Origin: Allacma fusca
Taxonomy: Eukaryota; Arthropoda; Collembola; Symphypleona; Sminthuridae
DNA: 64,000 nt
NCBI GenBank assembly: GCA_947179485.1
Contig: OX359245.1
Coordinates: 2,337,001 to 2,401,000, forward strand
Direction: 5' to 3'
Positions within the stretch are counted from its first letter, which is position 1, and the number at the start of each line of letters is the position of its first letter. Position numbers and translations under genes: made by a program. Positions 44,705 through 54,300 of this stretch are shown here, piece by piece. The notes under the pieces were generated by a model. The model did not search any database. It was not told the DNA's origin and was given only the letters and a program-made list of their open reading frames with translations.

Positions 44705-47680
44705 TTATACTGGCTGAGTTTGGTCACTTGAACTGTCTGAGTAACTTTCGGATGAAAATTCTCTAGTTATTTCTTCGGTTTGAGCAGGTTGAACTTTAAA
44801 AGTCACCTTCTTGCTTGTAGTTGAACTGTTATCTGAAGTGGTCGAACTCTTACGAATTGACCGTGGCTGACTCACTGTAACTTTTCCACACTTGTTCCAA
44901 TTTCGTTTTGTCACCAATTCCACTATATCGGAATCTAAATCATAACTATACTCGTCCTCAATGTGTTCTCGCTGGAGGCACTTCTTAAGCCTTTCCACAT
45001 GGACTTTCTGTCTCTTTTTAGAATTCCTAAGGTCTTGAATGATATAATTGTCTTTGGCTAAAACTTCTATGACTACAAAGGGTCCTTTGTAAGGGTGAAG
45101 AAAGCGTTCGCTCTTTCCAACTATCCTGGTTGGTGTAAAGACTCGCACTGTGTCTCCGATGTTGAATTTAACGAACCTTCTTTTCCTATCATACCAATCC
45201 TTACTGTAGTCCTGACGTTCCCTTATCTTAGCAATAGCTTTTTCTATTCTAGTAGTGGCTTCCTCAGCACTCATAAAATTTGTGTCGACGCTGCTTAAGC
45301 ACAGTTGTAAGTTAAAATCATATATAGGTTGTCGCCTAAACATCATAAAATAAGGAGTTTCTTTGGTCACGTCATGGTGACTGCAATTGTAAGCATTTAT
45401 TAGAAACGGTAAACAACTGCACCATAGTGCTTGCTCTTTTTGAGTATAATGACTCAGCATAGTGCTTATAGTCTGGACCATTCTTTCTATTTGTCCAACA
45501 CTATTATGTCTTAATGCTGTAGATGTAGAATGGTTCATGCCTAATCTGCGAAGTAATGCTTGAGTGATTTCCGCTCTGAATTCGGATCCTCCGTCACTCA
45601 GCAAGTTTTTAAACAGTCCGTATTTTAAAACTACTTTGTGAAGCAAAAATTCTGCTATCCTGTCAGCAGTTTTATCTGGAATTGCTTCTGCGATCACGAA
45701 CTTTGAAACATAATCCTGTGCGATTATAATGTACTTATTCCCTTTTATGCTAATTTGCATGGGTCCAATGAGATCAATACATAGTGCATCTCCTACATTT
45801 TCTATCCTGATTGGGTGAAGTAGTCCTGCTGGCTTCATTCTCATAGATTTAGCTGCTTGGCAACTTTCACATGACATGACATATTTTGCTACTGAGACGT
45901 TCATTTTTCTCCAAAAATAATTTTTGTTGAGTCTATGAAGAGTTTTCTGGAATCCTAAATGTCCTCCGCATAGGATCCCATCATGAGCTTTTGATAGTAG
46001 GAAATTTCTAAGTACTCGGGGTACGTATAACTTACGTCCATCTTTATGTACTATAGTAAGAATCCCTTCTCCATCAATTTCATATCGGCTATACTTTTCT
46101 TTGTCCTTCCAATTTAACGTATGCCGCATCTTTATTTTGTCCATGATGAATAAACAATCTGGATCGTCCCTTTGCATCTCCTGCATGTTATGTTCCTCTA
46201 ACATAGTAACTTGCTCTTCATCTTCAAGTATCCTACACACAGGCTTGTGTGTGGAAAAAGTATCTTTGCTCCCTTCGCACCCCTGTAGTGCGTGAGCTCC
46301 TGGAACAAATTTTATTGCTCTATTTAATGACATGTCCTCAGTTTTCTGAGCGTCTTTATTCCTTTGGTCTTCATCCTGTGAAAGACATAGTGAATGTGAC
46401 GTCTTTTTACTTGTCACAACACCCTGCCCTTTCAGAGGTTGAATCTTCCATGATCTTCCATCGGTGAATTTGATTTCACCTTTCCGGATATTTTTCCTCA
46501 GCTCTTCTACTGTCGTCGCCAGTAGAGAGTAATTATCTTCATTTTCTGGATTCTCTGTGGATATGTACGTATGCGACGGCGGAGGGTTTTTGGTTTCCTC
46601 CGACTCGCATGCTGCAGATCTTCGTTGGATATTTTTCATCCATTCATCCACGTCTCTGGAAATCTTCATCGCCTTGATCCGCTGTGGGGTATCAAGATCC
46701 GGATTGTTAACATATCCTGGACTTTCTGCATCAGGAACTTGATCAGTCTTCCTGGCAGATTGTGCAGTGTATGTCTTCAATTGCGAAATAACTTCCTGTT
46801 TGAGCTTCCATTCATCTCCTTTTGCTGACGTTGGATTCCTCCAAGTTTCTTCAAATGCAAATCTTTTCTCCTCATCTGTGGGATCGTGTCCGGATGGAAT
46901 GTGATTTTCCACACTGAACTTTTCCTGTTTCAGTGTCGGTCGGTCGCATTCCTTTTGGACGTTCCTATCCTCATCCGTGAGTACCAATCTCTTGGCCTCT
47001 TTAGGACTGGTGGGATGGGTGGGCGGGAAAGTTGAGGACTTCTTTTGTGTAGTCTCAGCTGCCTGGCTCACCAGATCCGCTGTCTCCTGATTCTTCAATG
47101 TTCGATCATGGACTTCCGTATCGGAGTCTACAATTATGGCTGGTGGTAGATGTACAGCTTTTGTTTCAGCCTCACCTGCCCCATCCATTGTTGTGAATTC
47201 CATTGTACTCCGTGTCATCTGCCCTAGGGATTTTGGTGAATCAATGTCAACCTTCCCATTGGCTGGACTTTGTGACGTTGTTGCTGTCGTTGATTTTGGA
47301 GTAGGAGACCAATCAGTCCCCATTCCAATGTCAGTGATAGTATTTCTGTCAAAATCTTCATCTTGGACTTGAGCTTTCTTTGGCGATAAAAACTCTTTCA
47401 TATCTAAATCATTTATTGTTGCATTGTGAAGCTCTATTTCTTGTATTAGTTTGAGAGTTTTCTCGTAGATATAGTCATTGGTGTATTTCCAGGTGTTTTC
47501 ATCCTCTTGTGGGTCATCCTCCCGAAATTTGTGGATTGTAATGATGTCATCTACGGATAATTTCCATTCTTTGAGCGCTGAGTAGCTTTGTGTTACTTCA
47601 TTAACACGGCTCTTTACGCTCATTGTATGGTTCTCCCAATCCGTTTCCTCCAAATTTGGTTGAGGTGCTAGAATTTCCAC
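44705..47680 (-). CDS. Integrase with a long N-terminal extension
   Basis: Integrase inserts the element DNA into the host genome. This frame is in phase with the RT frame and separated from it by one UGA. The codon at 47680 is GTG and the first ATG follows about 19 codons later, so translation may be by stop readthrough. The first 550 residues are polar and disordered. A zinc-binding HH-CC module follows (H574, H582, C604, C607), then the DD35E catalytic core (D636 in IDLIGP, D696 in LSDGGSEF, E732 in GQIER). A GPY/F-type module (YKGPFVVIEV) lies at about 870 and a Ser/Thr-rich tail ends the chain. All catalytic residues are intact. Confidence 0.9.
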   Translation of the reverse strand: MEILAPQPNLEETDWENHTMSVKSRVNEVTQSYSALKEWKLSVDDIITIHKFREDDPQEDENTWKYTNDYIYEKTLKLIQEIELHNATINDLDMKEFLSPKKAQVQDEDFDRNTITDIGMGTDWSPTPKSTTATTSQSPANGKVDIDSPKSLGQMTRSTMEFTTMDGAGEAETKAVHLPPAIIVDSDTEVHDRTLKNQETADLVSQAAETTQKKSSTFPPTHPTSPKEAKRLVLTDEDRNVQKECDRPTLKQEKFSVENHIPSGHDPTDEEKRFAFEETWRNPTSAKGDEWKLKQEVISQLKTYTAQSARKTDQVPDAESPGYVNNPDLDTPQRIKAMKISRDVDEWMKNIQRRSAACESEETKNPPPSHTYISTENPENEDNYSLLATTVEELRKNIRKGEIKFTDGRSWKIQPLKGQGVVTSKKTSHSLCLSQDEDQRNKDAQKTEDMSLNRAIKFVPGAHALQGCEGSKDTFSTHKPVCRILEDEEQVTMLEEHNMQEMQRDDPDCLFIMDKIKMRHTLNWKDKEKYSRYEIDGEGILTIVHKDGRKLYVPRVLRNFLLSKAHDGILCGGHLGFQKTLHRLNKNYFWRKMNVSVAKYVMSCESCQAAKSMRMKPAGLLHPIRIENVGDALCIDLIGPMQISIKGNKYIIIAQDYVSKFVIAEAIPDKTADRIAEFLLHKVVLKYGLFKNLLSDGGSEFRAEITQALLRRLGMNHSTSTALRHNSVGQIERMVQTISTMLSHYTQKEQALWCSCLPFLINAYNCSHHDVTKETPYFMMFRRQPIYDFNLQLCLSSVDTNFMSAEEATTRIEKAIAKIRERQDYSKDWYDRKRRFVKFNIGDTVRVFTPTRIVGKSERFLHPYKGPFVVIEVLAKDNYIIQDLRNSKKRQKVHVERLKKCLQREHIEDEYSYDLDSDIVELVTKRNWNKCGKVTVSQPRSIRKSSTTSDNSSTTSKKVTFKVQPAQTEEITREFSSESYSDSSSDQTQPV

Positions 47681-47698
47681 TTGTGATTTGAATTTACG

Positions 47699-50275
47699 TC
47701 AGGGTTGACCTTTCAATCTCCCTGACCATGGATTTTGTCGCTGTGGGATTATGGCTTCATCTTCATCTGAGGATTGACTTTCGTCATCCGTCCAGTATTT
47801 TCCCTTATAGCTTTCCCTGGTCGTAAGGCTGGCTGCACACGCTGGTGGTGGCATTATTATATTCCTTTGAGGGATTTGTTTTTGCTCTTCCAAAGCAATT
47901 TTATGTTCCTTGACCGGGTCTGGTTCAAATTCAATCACTCGGTCCTCTGTATCCTCCAAATCGTCCTTTGTATAGGGTAATGGAGCTCTTGATAGAAAGT
48001 CTGCATCCAAGTGTAATGCTCCTTTCTTGTATGTAACTTGAAAGTCAAATTCTTGTAGTTTATTTACAAACTTACTTATTCGGTGGTTTGGATCTTTTTG
48101 TAATCGTAGGTAGCATAATGCTAAATGATCTGATCTGATTAAAAATTTTCTCAAATAAAGATATTGTCTGAATTTGCGAACTGCATATACGACTGCTGCT
48201 AGTTCTAATTCTGTGACTGAGTAATTCTTTTCTGACTGAATTAGTGTCCTCGAAGCATAAGCTATCGGATGTTCTCCTCCATCATCTTGTAGTACACAGC
48301 ATCCTAGTCCTGAAATTGATGCATCTGTATGCAGTATGCAATCCAACTCTGGGTTGAAATGAGCTAGAACTGGCTGTGTCATTAAGTTGGTTTTGAGAAT
48401 GTTGAAGGCAATTGTTGCATCTGCACTCCATTGGAAGCATCTTATGCGTTTTTGACCTTCAGATTTCCCCTTACTGCCAATCCATGATTGTGAGATGGGA
48501 CTAGCAATTTTTGCGAAGTCCTTGATGTATTTTCTGTAGAAACTGCATATTCCGAAAAATCTTCTTGCTTCTGTTTCAGATTTTGGTAATGGCACATGTC
48601 TAATAGCGTCCACCTTTGCAGGATCTGGACTGGTGCCTTCCCTGGATACTTTAAATCCTAAAACAATTACTTCAAAATATCCGAATTTGCATTTCTTTGG
48701 CTTGAACTTAAAGTTCTTGTTGCTGGCTCTTAACATCAACTCTTCGAGTGATGCTAACTTATCCAAAAGATGAATTCCATAAGAGATTACATCATCTAGG
48801 TATACCATGGCTCCTCTGAATTTGAGTGAGCCCAGCATTTGATCTGCTGCCCGTTGAAAAGCTGACGGTGCAATCTTGACTCCCATAGGTAGTCGTTTGA
48901 ATGCATATAATCCATCCTTTGTAATGAAAGAGGTTATGACTTGGTCATCCTCATGTATTAGTAATTGAAAGAAGCCTGACTCCATGTCAAGAGTGTCGAA
49001 AATTGCAGATTTTCCAAATTGCATAAGTATGTCATCTATTCTTGCTAAAGGGTAAACTTGATCTGTGATAGTCTTATTTAACGCTCGATAATCCACAACT
49101 GATCTAAATGTTCCGTCTTTCTTTTTGATGAGAAATAGTGGACTGCTGTAAGGTCCGTTCACTTCCTTAATGATGTCTGCATCTAACATCTTTTGTACTT
49201 CTTCTCGTACCTTTTGTCGCTCCATTGGTGAGCAAGGGAAAGGTTTTGCCTGAACGGGTGGATTATTTCCCGTATGGATCCGAATGGGATCAATCCACGC
49301 TGGTTCTTTTAAATCTCCCTTGTTAAATGCGAAACATTCTGGATATCTTGTCAACAATGCTCGGTACTTGGCTCTTCCTTCTTCATCGAGCTCTTCATTG
49401 ACGTCGAAACAATCAAGCTGTTCTTGTGTGAGCCTTTTGTGAGCATCACGTAATTGATTGCGCTTGATTTTGATGAGATCAAAATTTTCTTCAGCATGAC
49501 CTATAGCTGTACGTCCGTACATTGTCTGTGGGCATGGAGCTGGATTAAATACATATGCAAAAGGTTCTTCATTTGGTACTACACCTGCGGCTACTAAAAG
49601 TCGCTTGCTGGTGTAAAGTTTCTCTGATGGTTGTAAATAAAAATCCTTTTTGATGCGTTTTGGAATATGTATGGGCACCTTCATGTGTACATAGGCTGGT
49701 ATTGTGACTGCTTTTCGAGTCCTGCACATCATGTTCTTTGGTCCTTTAACTTCATGAAATGAAAAAATTGACCTGACAAATTCTATGTCGGCCTTTTTCT
49801 CTCCTACATAGAGATGAGTATCTCTAGTCATTGGAACTGTTTGAAATCGGTCACTCCGTATTTCATTATTCATGTAATCCAACGTTATTCCATAACGTGA
49901 TAAAAGATCTTCACCTATAATCATTCGTGGCTCTAGTGTTTCCATCACTAGACCTTTGAATAAACGTTTTTCACCTTCAATCATCATTGTGAATTTGGTG
50001 AGGCAAATTGGTTTTACCAATTCTGCATTAGCTACTGCTACTCGCAGAGCGCTTGGAACTTCTTTTATTTCCGCACATCTTGGTACTAAGTTTCTTTGGA
50101 TACAGGATCTTGTTGCTCCTGAATCTAGTAAAGCTGGTATCATCATACTGCATATTTTCACTTGTAAAGTTGACTTGTTGCCGTTTGATAAACGACATGG
50201 GTTGAGATCAATGATTTCTAATTCTTCGTCGTCTTTTGACTGACTTTCTACTCTAGTTGCTATAATTGCATTCAT
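47699..50275 (-). CDS. pol: Protease, reverse transcriptase and RNase H
   Basis: Aspartic protease LLDSGATRSC (Asp51) comes first, then a linker, then RT from about 360 to 590. RT has the first catalytic Asp at 430 (FDTLDMESGF), LPMG at 462-465 and YLDD at 492-495. RNase H spans about 640-765 with D651, E689/E691, D716 (RSDH) and D757 (HLDAD). Length and order are typical of Ty3/gypsy Pol. The frame is -1 relative to the nucleocapsid frame and opens upstream of its ATG, so Pol is probably made by frameshifting at 50323-50329. The integrase frame follows in phase after a UGA. Confidence 0.92.
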   Translation of the reverse strand: MNAIIATRVESQSKDDEELEIIDLNPCRLSNGNKSTLQVKICSMMIPALLDSGATRSCIQRNLVPRCAEIKEVPSALRVAVANAELVKPICLTKFTMMIEGEKRLFKGLVMETLEPRMIIGEDLLSRYGITLDYMNNEIRSDRFQTVPMTRDTHLYVGEKKADIEFVRSIFSFHEVKGPKNMMCRTRKAVTIPAYVHMKVPIHIPKRIKKDFYLQPSEKLYTSKRLLVAAGVVPNEEPFAYVFNPAPCPQTMYGRTAIGHAEENFDLIKIKRNQLRDAHKRLTQEQLDCFDVNEELDEEGRAKYRALLTRYPECFAFNKGDLKEPAWIDPIRIHTGNNPPVQAKPFPCSPMERQKVREEVQKMLDADIIKEVNGPYSSPLFLIKKKDGTFRSVVDYRALNKTITDQVYPLARIDDILMQFGKSAIFDTLDMESGFFQLLIHEDDQVITSFITKDGLYAFKRLPMGVKIAPSAFQRAADQMLGSLKFRGAMVYLDDVISYGIHLLDKLASLEELMLRASNKNFKFKPKKCKFGYFEVIVLGFKVSREGTSPDPAKVDAIRHVPLPKSETEARRFFGICSFYRKYIKDFAKIASPISQSWIGSKGKSEGQKRIRCFQWSADATIAFNILKTNLMTQPVLAHFNPELDCILHTDASISGLGCCVLQDDGGEHPIAYASRTLIQSEKNYSVTELELAAVVYAVRKFRQYLYLRKFLIRSDHLALCYLRLQKDPNHRISKFVNKLQEFDFQVTYKKGALHLDADFLSRAPLPYTKDDLEDTEDRVIEFEPDPVKEHKIALEEQKQIPQRNIIMPPPACAASLTTRESYKGKYWTDDESQSSDEDEAIIPQRQNPWSGRLKGQP

Positions 50276-50295
50276 TTTTTCTTGGATATCTTCAA

Positions 50296-51333
50296 TTACT
50301 GGGGCTGCGTCCCCCTCTGTGAGTTTCCCGACGGATATGGGCTAGATTGTCTTTTGTGTGGGCAATTCCTCCTCAGGTGGCCCATTTCTCCACATCCGAA
50401 ACATTTTATGTCGGTTTGGGTGGATTCTAGCGCCAGTTGTCCCGGTATCGGTTGTGACTGCTCCTGGCGGTCTGATTGATTCCTCCAGGAGTTGTTTCTG
50501 TCATTACTTTGGCTGTTCCGGTCCCTGGAGTTAGTTCTACTCCTGTTGTTATTGTTGTTGTACTGTTGGGGTCGTTGACCTCCTTGGTTATTGTTTGGCT
50601 GATAACCCTGGTTCTGGTAACCTTGTGGGTTGGCTTGGATTTGTTGTATGCCAGGGTTGGCGTACCCTGCATTTTGTCCTGGACCGTATCCTTGTTGTGG
50701 TACGTATCCTTGAGCTGGTCCATACCCTTGGGTGGGTGCATAACCTTGAAACGGTGCATAACTCTGTTGTGGTGGGTATCCTTGATTCGGATTAAACCCT
50801 TGAGGTGGCATGAAGCCTTGAGTTTGATTAAATCCTTGGCTGTTATAGCCGTTGTAGGATTGGTTGTATCCTTGGTTCATCTGTTGATCATTCCACTGGC
50901 GATTTCCCTGGTTGTTAGGGTTGTTGTTGTAGTATTGTCGGTTCGGACTTTGTCTAGATCCGAAATTTTGGTTCCTCTGAGGGTAACCTTGGTTGTTGGA
51001 GTTGTTGCCATCATTTCTGTACTGCGGCCTACTCCTGTCTTGATTATTGTAGAATCTCTCAGGTGTTGGAGATCTACCTCGGTTCCCATAATTCCTTCGG
51101 TCATCGTAACCTTGATTGTTACGTCCCCTGTCCGGGTAGTTGTTATTGTTGCTGTAACCTGGACTGGAATTTCGTGAGTTATTGAAGTTCCCCTGACCTG
51201 GACTTCGTCCTCGTTGGTCGTTAGGTCTATTTTCAGGTCTCCGATAATCCTGTTGTTCTCTTACTGCAGCTACGTTCACGACGGTTGTTTCCGTTGGAGC
51301 TGCTTTCATTCCAGAGGTCAATTTCTCTAACAT
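50296..51333 (-). CDS. Nucleocapsid-like Gag segment with prion-like domain
   Basis: Of 345 residues, most are Asn, Gln, Gly, Tyr and Arg. Residues about 165-225 consist of repeated QGY-x3-Q units (GYAPTQGYGPAQGYVPQQGY), resembling low-complexity domains that form condensates. A CCHC zinc knuckle CFGCGEMGHLRRNC lies near the C-terminus and should bind RNA. The frame is in phase with the capsid frame above, separated by one UAA and nine sense codons before this ATG. Near its end lies the slippery site for pol. Confidence 0.85.
   Translation of the reverse strand: MLEKLTSGMKAAPTETTVVNVAAVREQQDYRRPENRPNDQRGRSPGQGNFNNSRNSSPGYSNNNNYPDRGRNNQGYDDRRNYGNRGRSPTPERFYNNQDRSRPQYRNDGNNSNNQGYPQRNQNFGSRQSPNRQYYNNNPNNQGNRQWNDQQMNQGYNQSYNGYNSQGFNQTQGFMPPQGFNPNQGYPPQQSYAPFQGYAPTQGYGPAQGYVPQQGYGPGQNAGYANPGIQQIQANPQGYQNQGYQPNNNQGGQRPQQYNNNNNRSRTNSRDRNSQSNDRNNSWRNQSDRQEQSQPIPGQLALESTQTDIKCFGCGEMGHLRRNCPHKRQSSPYPSGNSQRGTQPQ
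50301..50329 (-). promoter_or_regulatory. -1 ribosomal frameshift signal for pol
   Basis: Sense-strand GGGAAAC (50323-50329) sits in the required G-GGA-AAC phase of the nucleocapsid frame. After a spacer of 7-8 bases comes a GC hairpin GGGG-n-CCCC (50301-50315). A shift by -1 enters the open pol frame, about 9 codons before the nucleocapsid stop. The same heptamer is used by some retroviruses for gag-pro frameshifting. Confidence 0.8.
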
Positions 51334-51357
51334 TTCTTGTACTTTGACAAATCTTGT

Positions 51358-54300
51358 TTAGATGGACTCCGCTCCATCTGTTTTTCGATCTTCATCGTAT
51401 TGTTTAATTCCAATTACAAAATCTGCTACCGTCTCCGCTGTCCATCCTCGACAGAAGACTATGTATTCGGATGTCAATCCTGCACGTAAGAGTCTGATTT
51501 TCTCCATCTCGGGCATAAATCTATCGACTCTATTGATTAGTGCTAATTTCGCATCTATGTATGCACATGGATCCTCATCTGTGTGCATCTTTCGCTTTTC
51601 CATCAGTGTACGTATCATTTGGTCGGTAATACTATACCTAATCAGGAACTCCTCTCTGAATTCATCCCAGTCAATGGTGTCGTATGGTTGTTCCTCATGC
51701 AGTCTTCGTTCAGCAATCCAATTTCTGATCCAATCCCTGACGGGTGGGTCAAAGATGATCTGTACGTGTTGCATCCTGGTTATGATGGTATCTCCTCCGA
51801 ACCTGTTGGTCTGAAGTTCGGCTGTTGCGAAGGCTGTCTCTGGGTCATCTACACCCGGTTTGAATTCTACTTTGGGAAACATGAGGGCGGTCATGTCGTC
51901 GTCCAGATGTCTCCTTGGAATTACTCGTACCTGCTCTTCGTCTGCAACGTCTTCGATACGTATTCCCTGATTTGGATTGATTGGTACGCATGGGTTGATG
52001 ATGTTGACGTTGACCTGGTTGAAGATGTTATTTCTGTTCACAATCTGTCTATTCCTCCAGTTGTCGAAGGCTTCAAAGTCGTGAGGGTTGCTTGAGTTGC
52101 TACTACTGGAGCTGGATGATGAGCTACTTCCTCCGGAACTTCCGGGGTCGCTCCTTGCTCTCCGTCTGCCTCCGATGTGTCTACCTCCTCTTGAGCCTCC
52201 TCGACCTGGATTTGACCTTGATTGAGATGGTCGCTGGTTGTGGGAGTTGTTGTTGTTAGCTCCTCTCGGCTGGTTTCCTCTCCCTGATCCACTTGGTCCT
52301 GGGCCTGGTGGTCTGGGTTGGTTATTTCCGATTTGACGGCGTGCTCGTAAGGGTTTACGTCTCTTTCTGACTTGAGTGAGTACAACTTGAGTTTCCGGAC
52401 TAAGGTCTCGAAGTCGGTTTCTTGGGAAGAAGTGAGTTTCTCCGGTATTATCCACAAATCGGACTTCCTCTTGTATTTCTTCGTCTCTTTCAATTGCTCT
52501 GAACGCTGCGTCGTAGGCGTCGTCTATAGAAATTCTTATAGTGAATTGACCTGGTACTTCTGGGATAATGAAGTCCTCTTCGTCGATTCCAATAAAAATG
52601 TGCTCTGTCTCTTCACTAGACTGTGCACTGTTATGCTGACCACTCTCACGTCTCGGAGTGTCTCTCTGTACTACCTGCTCTTCTTCTTCCTCGCTGGATG
52701 TGTCACTCAAGATTTCCACGTTAGAATCGTGAATTAGTCTATTCAATGCCTCTTGGTGGTCGTGTTCGTTCTCGATGTTTTCCAAGAAGCCTGGTGGTAC
52801 CCTTTGTCTGCGAACGCCGTTCGGTAGACTGATGTGTCGATGGTAAAGTCTGAAATTGGGTGCGATGTAGCTGGAGATCTGCCCTGGATCTAAAGATCTT
52901 CGGGTGATTATGTTCCAGAAGGTAATTATCGGGTGTTCACTCAGAACAATTTCTTCGTGTTCAGCTCTTGTAGCTGCAAATGCTTCAAAGTTTGAGTCTC
53001 TAGTTGGTCTGAATCTTCGTTGTATAATACCGTCCCTTCTGTTATAATAGATCAGGCGTCTCACTTGGCCTGTCCAAGTTGCTTCGTTTTCTACCCCCTG
53101 GTTTCTGAATCTGTCTTGTTTTCGGGCGATCTTAGAGTATTGTCTCACTGTTATTCTGCTTGGTACTAACTCGTCTTCGGTGGCTTCGTTCTCGCTGGTG
53201 TATACTCTGCCACTGGGTCCTGTCCAAATGTAAACTCCGTATTGTAAGTCGTCAAGCCAATTGACTGTACCTTGACTTATGGTTGGAGTTGTTGTTACTC
53301 GAGATGGTCCTGCTACTGCTGAATTTGGTCTGACGGGGACAGTCGGAGCTGTCGGTGTCGTTGGTCGGTTTGCTGACCTGGTTATGAACCTTCCGGTTGG
53401 TCTAGCTGGTACTGCAAAAGTCGTTGCTGCGCGTGTTGTTGATGCAGGTGTTGTTGTCCGTGACCTTAGGGTGTCACCTTGGACGTACGACTCGTTGCTT
53501 CTAGATGTTTGTTCCGAAGGTGATGGTTGTGGTGCTGTTACGAGCTCTCCACCTTCTATGATGGTCCTGTCGTTGTTGGTTGCTCGTTGCAGGATGTCTC
53601 GACCTCGTAAGATGTGGCGGTGTATACCCGTGCGTCCTATCGGTAGGCTGTTATATAACGAGCCTCTCGGTGATTGATAGACGGTAAATCTGTCTTGGGG
53701 TCTAAATGCCTGATAGTAAGTACATGTGTCAGAATTTCTGATGGTATTTGCAATAGTTAATGACGGATTCTGTTCTCTTAGTTGTCTCCCTACTTGCACC
53801 AATGTTCTTAAAGCTGTCTCACTAACGTCAAGTGGCGGTGCTCGCAACGCATGCACGGGTGGATGTACGTAGATTCGACCTCCCGGTGACTGGTAAACTC
53901 GGTGTACCAGTTGCTCGTTATTAGTTGCCTGGGTGGAACCTGTGTTGACGTACAACTTTGTTGTCGTTAAATCCCTTTTAACGTTAGCCTGTGATGTACT
54001 ACCAATTTGGGTGGTCTCGACCTCCTCAGTTGGTGTCTCCAATTCGTCTTGGGTGGGTTGTGGTCTAAAGTGCAGGTTAGGTTGAGTTGGTCGATTTCTC
54101 GGCGTATTTTCCGTTGAAACCTGTCTATTCTGACTGGTTGGTGAGATGTGTACGGGGTTGATTTGCTGTGTTGTCTCGTGAGAGTTGTTATGTCGGCTTG
54201 ACTGCCCTCTTTCACTTGTTGTAGGTGTGGAGCGACAGGAATTACTAGACCTCGGGGTCACTCTCGGGTGGGCCGTAGAGCTCCCTGCTGGTGTCTGATT

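Noticed and set aside
50476-51177. 233-codon plus-strand frame rich in Val/Leu/Ile
   Set aside because: Antisense shadow of the Asn/Gln/Gly/Tyr-rich nucleocapsid frame.
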